Of a DNA stretch of 64,000 nt, positions 35,664 through 44,533 are shown piece by piece. A program made the position numbers and the translations under genes. The notes beneath the pieces were generated by a model, which was given only the letters and a program-made list of their open reading frames with translations, had not been told where the DNA came from and did not search any database. The DNA comes from Pseudoneobacillus rhizosphaerae (lineage in GTDB: Bacteria > Bacillota > Bacilli > Bacillales > Cytobacillaceae), in contig NZ_CAKJTG010000003.1 in the NCBI RefSeq assembly GCF_917563885.1, forward strand, positions 166,393-230,392, given 5' to 3'. The stretch's first letter is position 1; every line of letters starts with the position of its first letter.

Positions 35664-36403
35664 GTCTTTGATTTTTTTAACAAGAAAAGCGCATAAAGGA
35701 AAAACGCTACGTTAAGTAGGAAAAATACGCTTAATAATTTTAGTGAATAGTCACTAGAATGAACACCATATTCTCCTGTTGCTGCATACTCAACGGCATC
35801 TAATACAAAATGGAAAACAATGGCTGGCAGTAAGCTTTTATTTGCTAAAACCATAGCCGTTAGTGCCATCCCTCCGAAAGTAACCCAACCGAATTGAAAA
35901 AGAGCATATGTGACATCTCCACCTACAAAAATATTACCAAGATGAGCAGCTCCAAACAAAAGCGAAGGAACGATAATCGCTACAGCGTTTCCGAATGGTA
36001 AGATAGCTCGTAATAAAATGCCTCTAAATAAAATTTCCTCATTGACTGCCACACATACGGCGGCAATTAGTAGGAACGGAACATGCCCCCAAGTGGAATT
36101 AAAGCCAAGAACATAAGCCAATGTCAGTGGAATTATTAGGAATGGCAACCAAACGATCCATGCTTTAGAAGACGACGGCATCTTCAAACCAATTTCCTTA
36201 TCAATTTTCACCCATTTAACAGCTAAGAAAGCGCAAGTTGCATAGATTAACATAATGAACCAACCTAAATCCTCTTGAATGTTAAGGGATGGATCAAAAA
36301 ATTGAATGCCTTTTACAGCAAACATTCCGATAAAGCCTCTACCAAGCATTACAACTAGAAATAAAATCAAACTATGATTATATAAAAAATTCTTCATTTT
36401 CAT
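35621..36403 (-). CDS. CPBP family intramembrane metalloprotease
   Basis: 260 residues with about eight membrane segments. The signature NEEILFRGILLRA (about 120-132) has the canonical E-E-x-x-x-R. The second motif is in FGAAHLGN (His about 153) and the third in VFHFVLDA (His about 197). This is the classical form, unlike the E-D variant at 5757. The gene is divergent from a NarL-type two-component pair across 181 bases that contain a 30-base palindrome, so it is a likely target of that pair. The 3' end of the gene is made of a dispersed repeat. Confidence 0.85.
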   Translation of the reverse strand: MKMKNFLYNHSLILFLVVMLGRGFIGMFAVKGIQFFDPSLNIQEDLGWFIMLIYATCAFLAVKWVKIDKEIGLKMPSSSKAWIVWLPFLIIPLTLAYVLGFNSTWGHVPFLLIAAVCVAVNEEILFRGILLRAILPFGNAVAIIVPSLLFGAAHLGNIFVGGDVTYALFQFGWVTFGGMALTAMVLANKSLLPAIVFHFVLDAVEYAATGEYGVHSSDYSLKLLSVFFLLNVAFFLYALFLLKKSKTNSQQVTDAFINAR

Positions 36404-36472
36404 TTCTCCTTTTTTGTTTCAATTTGTATCTTCATTATGGAACTTAGGAGGTCACATCCAAAAGTGAACTTC

Positions 36473-36502
36473 GTCATAAGGGGGTCATATGACTTTTATG
36501 AC
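36473..36502. promoter_or_regulatory. 30-base dyad, candidate response-regulator operator
   Basis: GTCATAA and TTATGAC flank the central palindrome TCATATGA, giving nested dyad symmetry. It lies between the divergent CPBP gene and the kinase/regulator pair, 70 bases from the CPBP start and 83 from the kinase start. Confidence 0.5.
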
Positions 36503-36584
36503 TTCATTTTTTTGAGGAAGAGGAAAAGAAGAAAAGTATGTGGAATATTTGTAGGAGTAAATAATTTTATTAAAGGAGCTCTGT

Positions 36585-37796
36585 ATGCTACCGATACAAA
36601 AAGAAACCCATTGGGTATTTAAATTGGCACAAATAACGAGAATAGGCTGGTTTGTGTTCCATTTATTAGTCATATTTTTAGTTCTTGCCTCCGAGTCCTT
36701 CTTCTGGTTGTTGATGCCGTTATTCTTTGCAGCCTTTCTGATTCCACAGTGGTCTGGAATAAAGGTGGATAGTTTTGGCGTTAAAAACTATCCGTTACTT
36801 GAATTGATTTTTAGCGGGTTGTTTTTGATTGTTGGATGCTACTTTTCAGGGGAGTACTCGTCTTTCTTGGCATATCCTGCTTTATGTGCAGGTATTTATA
36901 GTCAGCCAGGGAAGAAAAGATGGTTTCTTTGGGCTGGATTTTCGATTGTTCCATTTTTTGCTGTGCTTGCTGTTGGATTAAGCCAGCTTGGCATGGGGGT
37001 TATTGATGGGCTCTTCTTTTTTGGAATAGGAATAGCGGTTGCAAAGGTACTAGAAGCAGAGAAGAAAACGCAAACGTTACTGGACGAAAACCGAAGGCAA
37101 AATCAGCTTTTAGAAGAGTATGCGAAGCAAATTGAAAAAATCACATTATTAGAGGAGAGAAATCGACTTGCGAGAGACCTCCATGACACCATAGGACATA
37201 CGTACACCTCTGTCATTATGGGGCTAGATGCCTCATCATACCTAATTGGAACTGTACCCGATAAAGCAAAGGAACAAGTTGAGCTGTTAAGTAATGTAAT
37301 GAGAAAATCTCTAGGAGAAATCAGAAGTCATATACACCAAATTTCGCCAAGTGGAGAACGTGAAGACTTATCATCACAACTGAAAAAAATCGCTACTGAA
37401 TTTGCTTTACATACAAAAATTGACATCGATTTTCAGCAGATTGGCCCACAAGAGAAGAATCTATCACCTCATGGGATTCACACTCTAAACCGAATTCTTC
37501 AGGAATCCTTAACGAATGCCGTCCGACATGGGCAAGCCACTTCAATCATAATCATTCTGAAAGAAGAAGCGGCTTATATGAACCTCACAATTAAGGATAA
37601 TGGCATAGGTATGAGTGACATAAAATTCGGATTTGGACTTAACGGCATGAAGGAGCGACTGGAATCACTTCAAGGTAGCCTGAAAATTGAATCGAAAGAA
37701 AATGAAGGAACGGTTGTGACATGTTTTTTACCAGTAAGAATAGATCGTTTAAGAGGAGAGTTGGTTCAAGATGATAAAAGTATTAATAGTGGATGA
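36585..37796 (+). CDS. NarL-type sensor histidine kinase
   Basis: 403 residues. About five or six membrane helices (20-155) with hardly any outside loops make it an intramembrane-sensing kinase. HisKA_3 follows: ERNRLARDLHDTIGH with phospho-acceptor His200. HATPase_c shows ILQESLTNAVRHG and DNGIGM, then GFGLNGMKERL. AAAGGAG precedes ATG 36585. Its gene overlaps the regulator gene by 26 bases. The arrangement resembles LiaS/DesK-type envelope sensors. Confidence 0.9.
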   Translation: MLPIQKETHWVFKLAQITRIGWFVFHLLVIFLVLASESFFWLLMPLFFAAFLIPQWSGIKVDSFGVKNYPLLELIFSGLFLIVGCYFSGEYSSFLAYPALCAGIYSQPGKKRWFLWAGFSIVPFFAVLAVGLSQLGMGVIDGLFFFGIGIAVAKVLEAEKKTQTLLDENRRQNQLLEEYAKQIEKITLLEERNRLARDLHDTIGHTYTSVIMGLDASSYLIGTVPDKAKEQVELLSNVMRKSLGEIRSHIHQISPSGEREDLSSQLKKIATEFALHTKIDIDFQQIGPQEKNLSPHGIHTLNRILQESLTNAVRHGQATSIIIILKEEAAYMNLTIKDNGIGMSDIKFGFGLNGMKERLESLQGSLKIESKENEGTVVTCFLPVRIDRLRGELVQDDKSINSG

Positions 37797-38424
37797 CCAG
37801 GAATTGATTCGTGCAAGTCTTTCCATCGTATTGGGAGGGGAAACAGATTTTGAAATCGTAGGTGTAGCAGAACACGGGCAAACGGCTATAGAGTTAACAA
37901 AACAGCTTTCCCCTGACATTGTTCTCATGGACATTCACATGCCACTTATGAATGGAGTAGAGGCAACAGCTCAGATAAAGAAAGAATTTCCACAAGTAAA
38001 AGTAATGATATTAACGACCTTTGAGGAATTAGATTATGTAAGGGATGCGTTGGCCGCTGGGGCAGAAGGGTATTTATTAAAAGCTATCCATCCGAAAGAT
38101 TTGGCTGCAGGAATTAGACTAGTTCATCATGGTGGAACCCTAATTACACAGGAAATTGCGAAGCAGTTAATTACACAATGGATTAATCCAGTGGAGCCCG
38201 TGAAAGAAGTAGCTAAAAAAAATAACTTCCGTCTCACGGAAAGAGAGATTGAAGTATTAGAAGAACTTTCTAATGGTTCAACAAATCGTGAAATTGCCCG
38301 AAAACTTTATTTAACAGAGGGAACTGTGAAGAATTATATCTCGAATATTTATTCGAAATTAGAAGTTACGGGAAGACATAAAGCAGTGTTTAAGGCTAAA
38401 GAGGAAGGGATTATTAATCCATAA
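37771..38424 (+). CDS. NarL/FixJ-family response regulator
   Basis: 217 residues: receiver (1-120, Asp54 in VLMDIHMP, Lys near 104 in LLKAI) and LuxR-type helix-turn-helix (about 150-215, LTEREIEVLEELSNG and EGTVKNYISNIYSKL). It overlaps the kinase gene and should bind a dyad operator; the palindrome at 36473 before the divergent CPBP gene is the first place to test. Confidence 0.92.
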   Translation: MIKVLIVDDQELIRASLSIVLGGETDFEIVGVAEHGQTAIELTKQLSPDIVLMDIHMPLMNGVEATAQIKKEFPQVKVMILTTFEELDYVRDALAAGAEGYLLKAIHPKDLAAGIRLVHHGGTLITQEIAKQLITQWINPVEPVKEVAKKNNFRLTEREIEVLEELSNGSTNREIARKLYLTEGTVKNYISNIYSKLEVTGRHKAVFKAKEEGIINP

Positions 38425-38451
38425 GTGTATGAAATCTATTACCTTATTTAC

Positions 38452-38505
38452 ACAGGCACCACTTGTAGTCTGTAATCATAGTGTCCACTACCTGGTGCCT
38501 GTTTA
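38452..38505 (+). terminator. Possible terminator of the two-component pair
   Basis: ACAGGCACCA pairs with TGGTGCCTGT over a 31-base loop, followed by TTTATTATAA. The long loop and weak T-run keep this tentative. Confidence 0.45.
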
Positions 38506-38514
38506 TTATAAGTA

Positions 38515-38937
38515 TTATAAATTAAGCTCTTGGGGCTTTTCACCATTAAGGTTTAATAATCGCACAGTTTCGGGTTGAATTTGAAGAAACACATAGTTCG
38601 GATCCTCAGGACCTTGAAACCACTGATTAAACGCTTCGTCCCAGTATTTCATTTTCAAATCCTGTGAATCATTTATTGAAGATGATCCAAATACTTCAAC
38701 ATATGCGTCGCTTTGTCCTTTTTCCTCATAACCTAAAAGAACAGATACATAAGGGTTCTTCTTTATTTCTTCTGTTTTCTCTGTATCCATTTTCGTAGGT
38801 GTAAATAATGTTAAGTCTTCATGATAAAACGTCATATAGCGAGAATGAGGCTTATTATTTTCAACCGTGGAAAGTACCCCGATTTTATGGTCAGAGATAA
38901 TTTTCATAACCTGGCTTTTTAAGTCTTGTTGGCTCAT
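38515..38937 (-). CDS. YdaG-like general stress protein (pyridoxamine oxidase fold)
   Basis: 140 residues of the split-barrel FMN-binding PNPOx-like family. Typical segments are GVLSTVENNKPHSRYM (about 19-34), TEEIKKNPYVSVLLGY (about 56-71) and a central YVEVFGSSSI. B. subtilis YdaG (GS26) is the nearest type I recognise; such proteins are induced by general stress and may bind flavin or F420-like cofactors. No convincing SigB promoter is visible upstream. The hairpin GAAAGATA/TATCTTTC at 38960-38979 falls in its leader. Confidence 0.75.
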   Translation of the reverse strand: MSQQDLKSQVMKIISDHKIGVLSTVENNKPHSRYMTFYHEDLTLFTPTKMDTEKTEEIKKNPYVSVLLGYEEKGQSDAYVEVFGSSSINDSQDLKMKYWDEAFNQWFQGPEDPNYVFLQIQPETVRLLNLNGEKPQELNL

Positions 38938-39112
38938 TGATTTGCTCCTTTTTAATTGAAAGATAGTAGTATCTTTCCACTTTTTTTATTTATTAATCCG
39001 AAGAAAATGTACGAATCACCTGTCGATAATCGACTTGGATAAATGAATGGGCGTTGGTGACAATAATAACGGTGGATTGACACCAACTAACTTCGATGTA
39101 GGGGGATTTGCT

Positions 39113-39286
39113 ATGAATATTCGTGAAGGACTAATTCCAACCGCATTAGGATCAGCCGTTACCGCTACGGGGTATGCCTTGAAACAAAAGCGTGGATCAA
39201 ATAAAATGATTGCAAATACCGTTTTTGGTTTTGGATTAGCACACGTCGTCCTGGGTGTAATTGACCTAATTGAGCATCGTCGTTAG
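39113..39286 (+). CDS. Conserved small membrane protein
   Basis: 57 residues from ATG 39113, preceded by GTAGGGGG; the longer frame from 39047 is low-complexity and lacks a site. Two hydrophobic helices (about 6-24 and 32-52) with a KQKRGSNK turn, ending EHRR. Similar small proteins are common in Bacillaceae, some wrongly called asparagine synthase. The function is unknown. Confidence 0.55.
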   Translation: MNIREGLIPTALGSAVTATGYALKQKRGSNKMIANTVFGFGLAHVVLGVIDLIEHRR

Positions 39287-39288
39287 TA

Positions 39289-39337
39289 ATGAGGAGAGGG
39301 TTGGGCATTGATAGAGGATGCCCTCCTTCTTTTTTTA
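39289..39337 (+). terminator. Terminator after the 57-residue gene
   Basis: GGGCAT and ATGCCC, extended by AGGAG/CTCCTT, followed by a run of seven T. Confidence 0.75.
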
Positions 39338-39357
39338 ATATTTATAGGGCTAAATCA

Positions 39358-39402
39358 ATAGTCGTCACCTTTACTCATTAGGTAAGGTGACTATTTCTTT
39401 TT
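39358..39402 (+). terminator. Second terminator-like hairpin
   Basis: AGTC-TCACCTT and AAGGTGACT enclose a loop, followed by a T-rich tail. Two consecutive hairpins insulate the gene at 39479. Confidence 0.65.
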
Positions 39403-39478
39403 AATGGTGGCAAGGATGTAAAGTATGTATACTTATGTCATTAATCGTTTTACAAATGAAATGAGGGAATAAAATTAG

Positions 39479-40039
39479 ATGACAACCTTTATTGCACTGC
39501 TACGTGGTATTAATGTCGGTGGAAAAAATAAGATCAAGATGGCTGATTTGAAGAGTATGTTCGAGGCGATTGGTATGAGTAGAGTTAAAACATATATTCA
39601 AAGTGGGAATGTTTTGTTCGAGTCGAATCAAGAAGAAGAGGCTATTCGTCAGAAACTTGAAAAGGAAATAGAGGTTACATTTGGATTTTCTATTAAAGTC
39701 ATCTTAAGAACGTCCCAAGAGTTGAAAAAGGTTGCTGAAAATTGTCCGTTCTCTCAAGATGAGATTGCTGCAGCGGAAGCTACAGCTGAAGGAGAAAGTT
39801 TATACGTTTCGTTTTTACTTCAAGAGCCATCCGAGGAAGCTATTAAAAGGATAGAAGCTTACAAAAGTGAAACCGAGGAATATAAAATAGTGGACAGGGA
39901 TATGTATCTATTATTTCCTCATAGCATTCTGAAATCCAAGCTTGCTAATAACCTACAAAAGTTAGATGTTCCCGTGACGGTAAGGAATTGGAAAACAGTC
40001 AACAAGCTAGTTTCTTTAGTAAATGAGATGCAAGGTTAA
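39479..40039 (+). CDS. DUF1697 family protein
   Basis: 186 residues. The family hallmark ALLRGINVGGKNKIKMADLK (about 6-25) and YIQSGNVLF (about 39-47) are intact. DUF1697 proteins are widespread, single-domain and cytoplasmic, with no established biochemical role. It is followed by a YjbR/MmcQ gene 33 bases on, so the two may form an operon. Confidence 0.85.
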   Translation: MTTFIALLRGINVGGKNKIKMADLKSMFEAIGMSRVKTYIQSGNVLFESNQEEEAIRQKLEKEIEVTFGFSIKVILRTSQELKKVAENCPFSQDEIAAAEATAEGESLYVSFLLQEPSEEAIKRIEAYKSETEEYKIVDRDMYLLFPHSILKSKLANNLQKLDVPVTVRNWKTVNKLVSLVNEMQG

Positions 40040-40072
40040 TACTTATTTTGACAAAAAAGAGGTATGTTAAAA

Positions 40073-40471
40073 ATGATACATAATCAACATATAAAATCTG
40101 AATTAGGACAGGATATCATTTTCCAAGTAAGAGAGATTTCGAACCCTTTTCCAGAAGTTGAGGAGCAAATCGATAAATTTGGTCATACTTCCTTTCGGAT
40201 TAAGGATAAGCCTTTTGTTATCATAGGAGAAAGTGAAAAGGGACTAGCTTCTTTAGCGATTAAAACATTAAAAACAACTCAATCCTTTCTATTAAATCAG
40301 CAGGATCGGTTTTTTAAAACTCCCTATATTGGCCAACACGGTTGGACCTCCTTACATATAGGTAAGTCATTGGATTGGAAGGAGATTGAAGGATTAATAA
40401 AAGAAGCCTATTTGCAAACGGCTCCTAAAAAGATTGTTGCAGCCTTTCGAAGTATGGAAAATCCAGAATAA
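40073..40471 (+). CDS. MmcQ/YjbR family protein
   Basis: 132 residues. Signatures are GHTSFRIKDKPFVII (about 36-50), GQHGWTSLHI (about 94-103) and the C-terminal LIKEAYLQTAPKK. These small proteins have a double-wing fold and are annotated as DNA-binding on weak grounds. ATG 40073 suits the AGAGGT site better than ATG 40064. Probably co-transcribed with the DUF1697 gene; a terminator follows. Confidence 0.8.
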   Translation: MIHNQHIKSELGQDIIFQVREISNPFPEVEEQIDKFGHTSFRIKDKPFVIIGESEKGLASLAIKTLKTTQSFLLNQQDRFFKTPYIGQHGWTSLHIGKSLDWKEIEGLIKEAYLQTAPKKIVAAFRSMENPE

Positions 40472-40493
40472 ATTAGATAACTGACTTACTAAA

Positions 40494-40526
40494 CACCAAT
40501 TTCCGCAGAAATCGGTGTTTTTTAAA
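40494..40526 (+). terminator. Terminator after the YjbR gene
   Basis: AACACC-ATTTC and GAAAT-GGTGTT with loop CGCA, followed by TTTTTT. Confidence 0.88.
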
Positions 40527-40570
40527 TCTAATTACCCATTTCAAAAATAATACTCAACAATTCTTCAGTA

Positions 40571-41407
40571 TCAAATCCATCCAGCAATTCCTAATAGCGT
40601 TAGTACAATCTCAAATAATATAAGACTCACAATAATCCATTCAACGAATAGCCCACGAATAGAATGACTGATGGTAGAAAATCCATCCATGATGTTATAT
40701 AGAATATCCGTCTTACTTTTCAAAATTTTATACCGGTCATTTAATTCAAAGAACTCAAGCATTTTATCATAAAATTCATTAGCAGTGCTGCTGCTCCAAG
40801 TAATATCAGGTTTGTCTAAAATCATAATATAGGCAAGAGTGTTATATTCGTGACGAACGATTTTCGCTGTAGTCCGTGCTAATTCCTTATTACCGATTCT
40901 TAATTTCCCCTTTTCTAGTCTATCAATCATATTTTCAAGCGTGTCGTGGATTTTTCCGAGTTGTTCCTCTGTTTTTTCGAGTGCTACCGATTTTGCTAGA
41001 ACTGTGGAAATCAATTCAGGATAAAAAACTTCATAGACGGGTACGACTACATATTCGTCGGTCAACTCTAGACTTTCTGTTTCCTTGATATGAAGACTGT
41101 AATCGTCTGTGTATTTGTAGGCGCTTTGGATATCTAGGTCTGGTTCGAAGGATTGTATGTAAAGGAAAAAATCCCTTATTTCCTTAGAACTCGATAGATT
41201 AATAAAGACGACGCTACCAAAAGAAAAAACCAGCACCATTTGTGTCTCGTCCATATTTTTCTTTAGGATAGAATTTAAAATTCCACCACGTAGAATTAGC
41301 GGTTGTTCCCACGTGAATTTCTTTGGGATACCACAATGAATGGCAATTTTGTTCAAATCAATTTCATGTGTAATGGCAAATGCTTTAAAGGTCATTGCCT
41401 TCATCAT
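40571..41407 (-). CDS. RMD1/YagE (DUF155) family membrane-anchored protein
   Basis: About 278 residues. The conserved N-terminal region with VLVFSFGSVVFINL (about 57-70) and the Glu/Lys-rich helical region TEEQLGKIHDTLENMIDRLEK lead to one C-terminal membrane helix (WIIVSLILFEIVLTLLG). DUF155 proteins are found from bacteria to yeast (Rmd1, Rmd8), where some act in mitochondria; the bacterial role is unknown. ATG 41407 is used because AAAGAGAG precedes it; GTG 41413 is the alternative. It is monocistronic. Confidence 0.78.
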   Translation of the reverse strand: MMKAMTFKAFAITHEIDLNKIAIHCGIPKKFTWEQPLILRGGILNSILKKNMDETQMVLVFSFGSVVFINLSSSKEIRDFFLYIQSFEPDLDIQSAYKYTDDYSLHIKETESLELTDEYVVVPVYEVFYPELISTVLAKSVALEKTEEQLGKIHDTLENMIDRLEKGKLRIGNKELARTTAKIVRHEYNTLAYIMILDKPDITWSSSTANEFYDKMLEFFELNDRYKILKSKTDILYNIMDGFSTISHSIRGLFVEWIIVSLILFEIVLTLLGIAGWI

Positions 41408-41703
41408 TTTCACTCTCTTTTCAGCGATTTTAGTAGTTGGGTCGAAGTGTTTTTTTACAATTGAAGGGCAGTGTTTATATAAAAATATGAAATAATGATT
41501 ACAAATATGTGGTGTATGCTTCAGTTGGGGACAATTTCGTTCATTTGTCCCATACTAGATTTGAAAATTGAAGTGATTTAAATATCAAAATTATTAGAAT
41601 TTTTGTAAAATAGAAGATATAGTCCCATCATCGGTGTAAAAGAGGTAGAAAGCGGACTTTAAAAGATAATGGCTATCAATAATTCAATTTACTGGAGGAA
41701 AAC

Positions 41704-42201
41704 ATGAAAACTTTATTTCATTATAATTGGATGGTAAGAGATGAATGGTATCAATGGTGTGAAGAGTTGACAGAGGAGGAGCTTCTTCAAAAACGAACAG
41801 GGGGAGTTGGTGGAATCCTCCATACTCTTTTTCATATTATTGATGTTGAATGGAGCTGGATACGCATTCTACAAGGAAAACCTGATTTCCAAGAGAAGTT
41901 TGAGGAGTATAGCACTTTAGCGAAGGTCCGAGAGTTAGATACTCAATTTCATCAGGAAGTTGAAGAATTTATTCGGAATTGGGATGACAGTATGGAGACC
42001 AACGTTCTTCAGGAAACCAATGCGGATTGGACGGGTGAAACACTAACATGGGGCGAGGTAATGTGTCATACCCTTGCTCACGAAATCCATCATATTGGTC
42101 AACTATCGGTTTGGGCACGGGAACTTGGCAAAAAACCTATTACGGCAAACTTAATTGGTAGAAATCTTTTGGTTAGGCAGAATAACAGAATAATCGGCTG
42201 A
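41704..42201 (+). CDS. DinB-family protein
   Basis: 165 residues, YrdA/DinB type. Metal-site histidines: LFHIIDVEWSW (about 44) and LAHEIHHIGQL (about 125-130). CTGGAGG precedes ATG 41704. The fourth DinB paralogue of the window. The 290 bases upstream hold a GGGACAA/TTGTCCC hairpin (41527-41550) and no gene. Confidence 0.82.
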   Translation: MKTLFHYNWMVRDEWYQWCEELTEEELLQKRTGGVGGILHTLFHIIDVEWSWIRILQGKPDFQEKFEEYSTLAKVRELDTQFHQEVEEFIRNWDDSMETNVLQETNADWTGETLTWGEVMCHTLAHEIHHIGQLSVWARELGKKPITANLIGRNLLVRQNNRIIG

Positions 42202-42455
42202 TGGTTCTTTGAAAAGAAAAAATAATACTGATTGCATGTTTTCGGGAGCACATCTCCGCCTTTTTTGGTGAGTTTCTGGTCCGCATGAAGTTCATGAGCC
42301 GCCTCAAGAGATTCTTGCAATCAGAAAGATGAGGCGGTTTAAGTATTTGTAAACGGTATTACAGAGTAATATTGTTCCTTAGTTAGTTTTTGAAAAATGA
42401 ATATTTATTATTTAGAGCTAAAAGTATAATGGAGTATGTAAAATGGAGGGATACG

Positions 42456-43640
42456 ATGAGGCACTCTACTGTCTTAATTAATGGGAGTATCTTCGAGGAA
42501 AATAAACATATTCCTAATGGATTTATCAGAATAACAAATTCGAAAATTATAGATATTGGTAAGATGAGTGAATATGCAGTAACCGTAAACGAGAATATAA
42601 TTGATTTGCAAGGAAAGACGGTCATCCCAGGGATGATAGACCTTCATATTCATGGGACTGCTGGCCATGATGTGATGGATGGAGAAATCGAGGCATTAGA
42701 AACGATGTCTCAATCTTTGCCACAAGAAGGCACAACGAGTTTTTTAGCGACAACGATAACACAATCGGATGAAGAGATTTCTAAAGCTTTACGGAATGTC
42801 GCTAAATATATAAATGGATATCAAAATAGTGGTCAGTCTGAGATTTTAGGTGTTCATCTAGAAGGACCATTTATTAATCCGAAAATGGCAGGAGCACAGC
42901 CGGTAAATTACATCTTATCCCCAAATATATCCCTTTTTGAAAAATGGCAGCAACAAGCCGAAGGAAGTATTAAGCAAGTAACAATGGCACCGGAACAAGA
43001 CGGTGGAGTGGAGCTTGTTCGTTATTTAAAAGACAGTGGTGTCATTGTTTCCATCGGGCATTCAAATGCAACATATACTGAAGTTAAAGAAGCCATTTTG
43101 GCTGGAGCCACACAGGTTACTCATTTATTTAATCAGATGAGAGGACTTCATCACAGGGAACCAGGGGTAGTAGGCGCTTCCTTACTTTTACATGAGCTAT
43201 ATGCGGAATTAATTGTCGATGGGATCCATGTTTGTCCGGAAATGGTCAACCTCGCTTTTAACAATAAGACAAGTGAAAAACTTATCTTAATAACCGATTC
43301 AATTCGAGCAAAATGCTTAAAGAATGGTTACTATGACTTAGGTGGACAGACGGTGATTGTAAAGGAAGGCAGAGCTGAATTAGCAAATGGAACACTAGCT
43401 GGAAGTGTTCTAAAACTAAGTCATGCAATGAAAAATATGTTAGCTTATGTCAAGGATTGCAGTCTTCAGGACATAATCAAAATGACATCCTATAACCCGG
43501 CTAAACAGTTAAAAATACTAGATCGCAAAGGGAGCATTCGTAAAGGGAAAGATGCAGATTTAGTTGTATTAGGAAAAGAGCATGAAGTGATTATGACTTT
43601 TTGTAGAGGGAAATTAGCATATAAACAGGAAGGGGTCTAA
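42456..43640 (+). CDS. nagA: N-acetylglucosamine-6-phosphate deacetylase
   Basis: 394 residues, amidohydrolase fold. Motifs: DLHIHGTAGHDVMDG (about 60-74), the metal ligand Glu in LEGPFINPKMAGA, GHSNATYTE, HLFNQMR and the catalytic Asp in TDSIRAK. It removes acetate from GlcNAc-6-phosphate in amino-sugar recycling and catabolism. ATG 42456 follows ATGGAGGG; the frame from 42390 lacks a site. Normally nagB (deaminase) follows; here it is only a fragment, so the product glucosamine-6-phosphate must be handled by a gene elsewhere or used directly for wall synthesis. Confidence 0.92.
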   Translation: MRHSTVLINGSIFEENKHIPNGFIRITNSKIIDIGKMSEYAVTVNENIIDLQGKTVIPGMIDLHIHGTAGHDVMDGEIEALETMSQSLPQEGTTSFLATTITQSDEEISKALRNVAKYINGYQNSGQSEILGVHLEGPFINPKMAGAQPVNYILSPNISLFEKWQQQAEGSIKQVTMAPEQDGGVELVRYLKDSGVIVSIGHSNATYTEVKEAILAGATQVTHLFNQMRGLHHREPGVVGASLLLHELYAELIVDGIHVCPEMVNLAFNNKTSEKLILITDSIRAKCLKNGYYDLGGQTVIVKEGRAELANGTLAGSVLKLSHAMKNMLAYVKDCSLQDIIKMTSYNPAKQLKILDRKGSIRKGKDADLVVLGKEHEVIMTFCRGKLAYKQEGV

Positions 43641-43762
43641 TGCTAATGGAAGTCATTAAGGTAAGAGATTACAAGGAATTAAGTAAAAAAGCGGCTGAAA
43701 TCATTATTCAAAAAGTAAAGCAATCCAACACACTAACACTGGAATAGCTGCAGGGAGTAAAG
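43640..43762 (+). pseudogene. nagB: Truncated, frameshifted nagB remnant
   Basis: It starts at the nagA stop codon (ATG 43640 or 43646), as in a nagAB operon. 35 codons read M-x-M-E-V-I-K-V-R-D-Y-K-E-L-S-K-K-A-A-E-I-I, the typical NagB N-terminus, then a stop at 43745. Restoring one G at about 43742 continues as LTLGIAAGS, the start of the NagB substrate loop (LGLATGSTP). Similarity ends at about 43762, and the remaining roughly 200 residues are absent. So there is a frameshift plus a large deletion. A palindromic element follows 31 bases later. Confidence 0.8.
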
Positions 43763-43793
43763 GGTCCTTTAATGATGTAAAATCACTATACCG

Positions 43794-43832
43794 CATTAAC
43801 GTACTGGGGGACAGTCCCCCAGCACGTTAATG
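43794..43832. repeat. Large palindromic hairpin after the nagB remnant
   Basis: CATTAACGT-CTGGGGGAC pairs with GTCCCCCAG-ACGTTAATG, 18 bp with two single-base bulges and a one-base centre. There is no T-run; the TGGGGGACAGTCCCCCA core resembles dispersed palindromes I have seen in Bacillaceae genomes. It sits near the edge of the nagB deletion. Confidence 0.88.
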
Positions 43833-43957
43833 TGTTAAGGGGGAGGAGTTTTTAAGTCTGCATAAAAGCTTAAAAATCCGCACATACTTCGGTTATAAAT
43901 TTCCATTTTATTTGGAGTCTGGGACTGATAGGGAAGACCTTTAAAAGGAGAAATTCG

Positions 43958-44533
43958 ATGAATTGGTATGAGAAGCTAAATCAATATTTTCCAATTGAAG
44001 AAATGAAATCAAGAGAGCATATGGAATCCTTACTTAAAGAGCTTCCGGATATATATCATAAAGATGAAGGACCCTACCACGTGTTAATGTATGCGGAGTT
44101 GGATAACTTTGTATTTGTGGATTATTTGTTTGTTTCCAAAGATGCTCGTGGTCAGGGGTTAGGCCATAAACTAATAGAAAAATTAAAACAAAAAGAAAAA
44201 CCAATCATTCTTGAAGTAGAGCCAGTTAAGTATGAAGATAGTGATACGGAAAAACGGCTTCGTTTTTATAAACGTGAAGGCTTTGAGCATGCACAATCAA
44301 TTGGTTATTTGACTAGATCCTTGTCAACAAAGGAGAATTTTGAAATGGAAATTCTTTATTGGGCACCTGATGGAGAAACAGAAGAGATGATTTTCGAAGC
44401 GATGAAAAAAACATACGATATGATCCATACCTACAAGGATTTATATTTTTATGGTGAATCCTATCAACCAGTAAATGAAGTATTAACCTTTAATGAACGG
44501 TCAGAGCATGATAATATTTTAGAGAATCTATAA
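43958..44533 (+). CDS. GNAT-family N-acetyltransferase
   Basis: 191 residues. The acetyl-CoA site is visible as VFVDYLFVSKDARGQGLGHKLI (the R-G-Q-G-L-G pyrophosphate loop, about 64-69), then ILEVEPV and RLRFYKREGFEH. An extra C-terminal extension of about 60 residues lies beyond the core. The acceptor is unknown. AAAAGGAG precedes ATG 43958; monocistronic. Confidence 0.8.
   Translation: MNWYEKLNQYFPIEEMKSREHMESLLKELPDIYHKDEGPYHVLMYAELDNFVFVDYLFVSKDARGQGLGHKLIEKLKQKEKPIILEVEPVKYEDSDTEKRLRFYKREGFEHAQSIGYLTRSLSTKENFEMEILYWAPDGETEEMIFEAMKKTYDMIHTYKDLYFYGESYQPVNEVLTFNERSEHDNILENL

Noticed and set aside
38960-38995. Plus-strand terminator GAAAGATA/TATCTTTC followed by T-rich sequence
   Set aside because: No plus-strand gene ends just upstream; it lies in the leader of the minus-strand stress gene, so its meaning is unclear.
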